Of a DNA stretch of 64,000 nucleotides, positions 62,384-64,000 are shown one piece after another. How positions within the stretch are numbered: position 1 is the first letter of the stretch; every line of letters starts with the position of its first letter. Source of the DNA: Denitrobacterium detoxificans (GTDB lineage: Bacteria; Actinomycetota; Coriobacteriia; Coriobacteriales; Eggerthellaceae); NCBI RefSeq assembly GCF_001643775.1, contig NZ_CP011402.1, positions 2,326,432 to 2,390,431 of the forward strand, read 5' to 3'. The notes under the pieces were generated by a model, which saw nothing but the letters and a program-made list of their open reading frames with translations, was not told the origin of the DNA and ran no database searches. The position numbers were made by a program, and so were the translations under genes.

Positions 62384-62967
62384 TGAGGAATTGTCTTGTC
62401 TTAGACCTCGACCGCTGCAGCGGCTGCGATTCCTGCATCGCCGCATGCAAGTTCGAGAACGGAATCGGCCTCGGCAACTACTGGAACCGCGTCGTGGCTG
62501 TTGGCCCCACGGGAACACATCCCGACATCGAAATGTACTGGCTGCCCGTGCAGTGCCAGCAGTGCGAAAACCCGCAATGCGTGAAGGTCTGCCCCACCGG
62601 CGCCAGCTATCGCGACCCCGACACAGGCATCGTGCTCATCGACAAGTCGAAGTGCATCGGCTGCCGTTACTGCATGATGGCCTGCCCCTATGGCGTACGC
62701 AGCTACAACGAAACAGAGCGCGTGGTGGAAAAGTGCACCCTATGCAGCCACCGCACGGCCGAGGGCCTCGAGCCCGCATGCGTGCACAACTGCTGCACGG
62801 GCGCGCGCATCTACGGTGACCTGGACGACCCCTCAAGCGACGCGGCAAAGGCCGTGGCAGCAGCGGGTGCCGCCAACTGCCACCGCCTGCCCGACCCGAA
62901 GGATTCAGGACCCAGCTCGGTGTACATCCTCAGTTCGAAAACGGCTAGCTGGAAGGAGCTGATCTAG
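62383..62967 (+). CDS. Four-cluster ferredoxin-type electron-transfer subunit (DmsB-like)
   Basis: Protein of 194 residues with four cysteine motifs typical of DmsB/PhsB: CSGCDSCIAACK, CQQCENPQCVKVCP, CIGCRYCMMACPYG and CTLCSHRTAEGLEPACVHNC. It should carry four [4Fe-4S] clusters and pass electrons from the membrane subunit to the Mo enzyme outside the membrane. It is probably carried by the partner's Tat signal, as it has none. ATG overlaps the previous stop; the next gene starts with no gap (TAG then ATG). Confidence 0.9.
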   Translation: MRNCLVLDLDRCSGCDSCIAACKFENGIGLGNYWNRVVAVGPTGTHPDIEMYWLPVQCQQCENPQCVKVCPTGASYRDPDTGIVLIDKSKCIGCRYCMMACPYGVRSYNETERVVEKCTLCSHRTAEGLEPACVHNCCTGARIYGDLDDPSSDAAKAVAAAGAANCHRLPDPKDSGPSSVYILSSKTASWKELI

Positions 62968-63786
62968 ATGGAAATCCAATGGCCTCTGCTCTTGTTCAGC
63001 CTCATCGCGGGCTGCGGGGGCGCCACATTCGCCTTCGTGGGTATTTCCGAGCTTCTGGGCGCCGCTGAAAAAGCGCGCTTCAAGGCTACCATCGCGGCTA
63101 TCGCCCTCATGATCGTTGGTGGCCTGTGCTCCGTTGCCCACCTGGGTCAGCCCTCGAACATCATGGCAGCCGCGCAGAACCTGTTCTCGTTCTCGGGTAT
63201 TTCGATGGAAATCATCGCACTCGGCCTGGCCGTTATCGTGGCGCTTATCTACCTGATCGCCATCCGCGGCGGCAACTTCGGCGGCGCTTCCAAAGCGCTG
63301 GGAGTATGCGGCATCGTGGTCGGCCTGCTGCTGGGCTTCGTTACCGGCAACGGCTACGTGATGCAAGCCCAGCCAGCATGGAACACCATCGCGCTTCCGC
63401 TGGCCTACCTGGGCACCGACCTGCCCATGGGCGCATTCACGTTCCTGGCTATCGCCTCGCTTTCCGGCGTGGACGGTGAGGAGCTGAAAAAGTTCGACAC
63501 GGCGGCTATCGCGTGCGCCGTAGCGGCTCCGGTACTGTGCCTGATATACGGATTCATGGTGCAATTCGCCCTCGACCCCGTGCTGTTCTGGGGCGGAACC
63601 ATCGTGATCGGTGCGCTCACCTGCCTGTTCGCGTGGAAACGCGGCACGAACGCCAACATGGTGTACGGCGGGCTTGCATGCGCCATCGCATGCGGTATCT
63701 GCCTGCGCGCAGTGATGTGGCTTGCCGGAAGCGGGTTCTTCGACCTGTTCGCAACCGCAGCCACGCGTAGCGTGCTGGGCATTTAG
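62968..63786 (+). CDS. Membrane anchor subunit (DmsC-like)
   Basis: Integral membrane protein of 272 residues with eight hydrophobic helices. The start WPLLLFSLIAGCGGATFAF and the segment HLGQPSNIMAAAQNLFSFSGIS are typical of the DmsC family, which oxidises menaquinol and hands electrons to the DmsB-type subunit. It directly follows the Fe-S subunit. The C-terminus is normal in length, and a stable hairpin follows before the chaperone gene. Confidence 0.87.
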   Translation: MEIQWPLLLFSLIAGCGGATFAFVGISELLGAAEKARFKATIAAIALMIVGGLCSVAHLGQPSNIMAAAQNLFSFSGISMEIIALGLAVIVALIYLIAIRGGNFGGASKALGVCGIVVGLLLGFVTGNGYVMQAQPAWNTIALPLAYLGTDLPMGAFTFLAIASLSGVDGEELKKFDTAAIACAVAAPVLCLIYGFMVQFALDPVLFWGGTIVIGALTCLFAWKRGTNANMVYGGLACAIACGICLRAVMWLAGSGFFDLFATAATRSVLGI

Positions 63787-63792
63787 CAACCT

Positions 63793-63821
63793 GGGGTGGG
63801 GCGGGCTGCCTGCCCCACCCC
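63793..63821 (+). promoter_or_regulatory. Intra-operon hairpin between dmsC-like and torD-like genes
   Basis: GGGGTGGGGC (63793-63802) pairs with GCCCCACCCC (63812-63821) around nine bases. No T-run. It may stabilise the upstream message or lower chaperone expression. Confidence 0.5.
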
Positions 63822-63842
63822 TTCGAGAAGGAGGAACCGTCG

Positions 63843-64000
63843 ATGATCCTCGAAGAGGAAATGGACGCAACACGCGAGCGCGAGCAAGTCAGGCAAGACG
63901 AGCTGGCCATGATTGCGGCGCTTGACACGCGCGCCGAATTCTACGAACTGCTGGCGAGTCTCTACTTCGCACCACTCAAGCAGGAGCAGATCGACAACCT
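63843..64000 (+). CDS. TorD-family maturation chaperone, N-terminal part (cut by window edge)
   Basis: The first 52 residues are visible. RAEFYELLASLYFAPLKQEQ is the conserved first helix pair of TorD/DmsD chaperones, which bind the Tat signal of a molybdoenzyme and hold it until the cofactor is inserted. AAGGAGGAACCGTCG precedes the ATG. It is the last visible gene of the Dms-like operon, as expected for a dedicated chaperone of the enzyme at 59459. Confidence 0.82.
   Translation, partial: MILEEEMDATREREQVRQDELAMIAALDTRAEFYELLASLYFAPLKQEQIDN

Noticed and set aside
59504-62518. Long minus-strand frames opposite the molybdoenzyme
   Set aside because: The plus strand holds all cofactor motifs; the antisense frames have none.

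Overview
The window is about 60% G+C, gene-dense and free of phage, transposase, rRNA or tRNA genes that I can see. The gene repertoire suggests an anaerobic gut actinobacterium of the Coriobacteriia, most likely family Eggerthellaceae. The pointers are three membrane-bound LuxR regulators beside Tat-exported flavoproteins, a Tat-exported molybdopterin enzyme with a DmsB/DmsC/TorD set, large Tat-exported surface proteins, and small MCFRP-type zinc-ribbon proteins. This is inference from family content; no marker gene is present.

Layout. 0-12.5 kb: ordinary metabolism and transport (1-phosphofructokinase end, SBP-GGDEF-EAL signalling protein, PQ-loop protein, secreted papain-like protease, CDP-alcohol phosphatidyltransferase, ion/citrate-type permease, SDR dehydrogenase, ClC channel, dicarboxylate/amino-acid symporter). 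12.6-17.4 kb: a minus-strand NHLM-type peptide export operon (short HlyD-like adaptor, C39-ABC, second ABC). 17.6-31.7 kb: a long redox/radical-SAM locus with two HdrD-like Fe-S proteins, a cytoplasmic molybdopterin enzyme, a DUF2064 transferase, a radical SAM protein, a ferredoxin-DUF169 fusion, a GNAT with a Cys cluster and a CobW-type GTPase. Divergent or downstream of these lie a fused ArsM-ArsS protein, a 5'-deoxyadenosine-deaminase-like amidohydrolase and a flavodoxin-fold reductase. ArsM-ArsS with DUF2064 points to organoarsenical (arsenosugar-like) chemistry. 31.7-38 kb: an LCM-type methyltransferase, a HipA-like kinase relative, a DUF1295 protein, a Nif11-like leader peptide with Cys-rich core, a small zinc ribbon and an MFS transporter. 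38-48.7 kb: a 1564-residue Tat surface protein, a UPF0114 protein, a PLD/SF2 helicase/DUF3427 protein facing a NUDIX hydrolase, and a Fic protein behind a large operator-like inverted repeat. 48.8-64 kb: an HTH-AbrB regulator, three LuxR/membrane regulators interleaved with two Tat flavoproteins, and a Dms-like operon running off the window.

How the parts fit. The 17.6-31.7 kb genes have operon spacing and complementary chemistry: SAM methylation, radical adenosylation, adenosine-type by-product removal and thiol/Fe-S electron supply. The NHLM exporter has a plausible substrate 19 kb away (position 36122) and an eroded second leader at 32899. The 49-64 kb part is a respiratory/xenobiotic-reduction module: regulator plus periplasmic acceptor reductase, repeated.

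A 29-bp imperfect-palindrome repeat (9-bp arms around an 11-nt asymmetric core) occurs 13 times between 31.7 and 56.9 kb, often as inverted pairs, and not elsewhere in the window. In one place it has lengthened the C-terminus of a LuxR protein.
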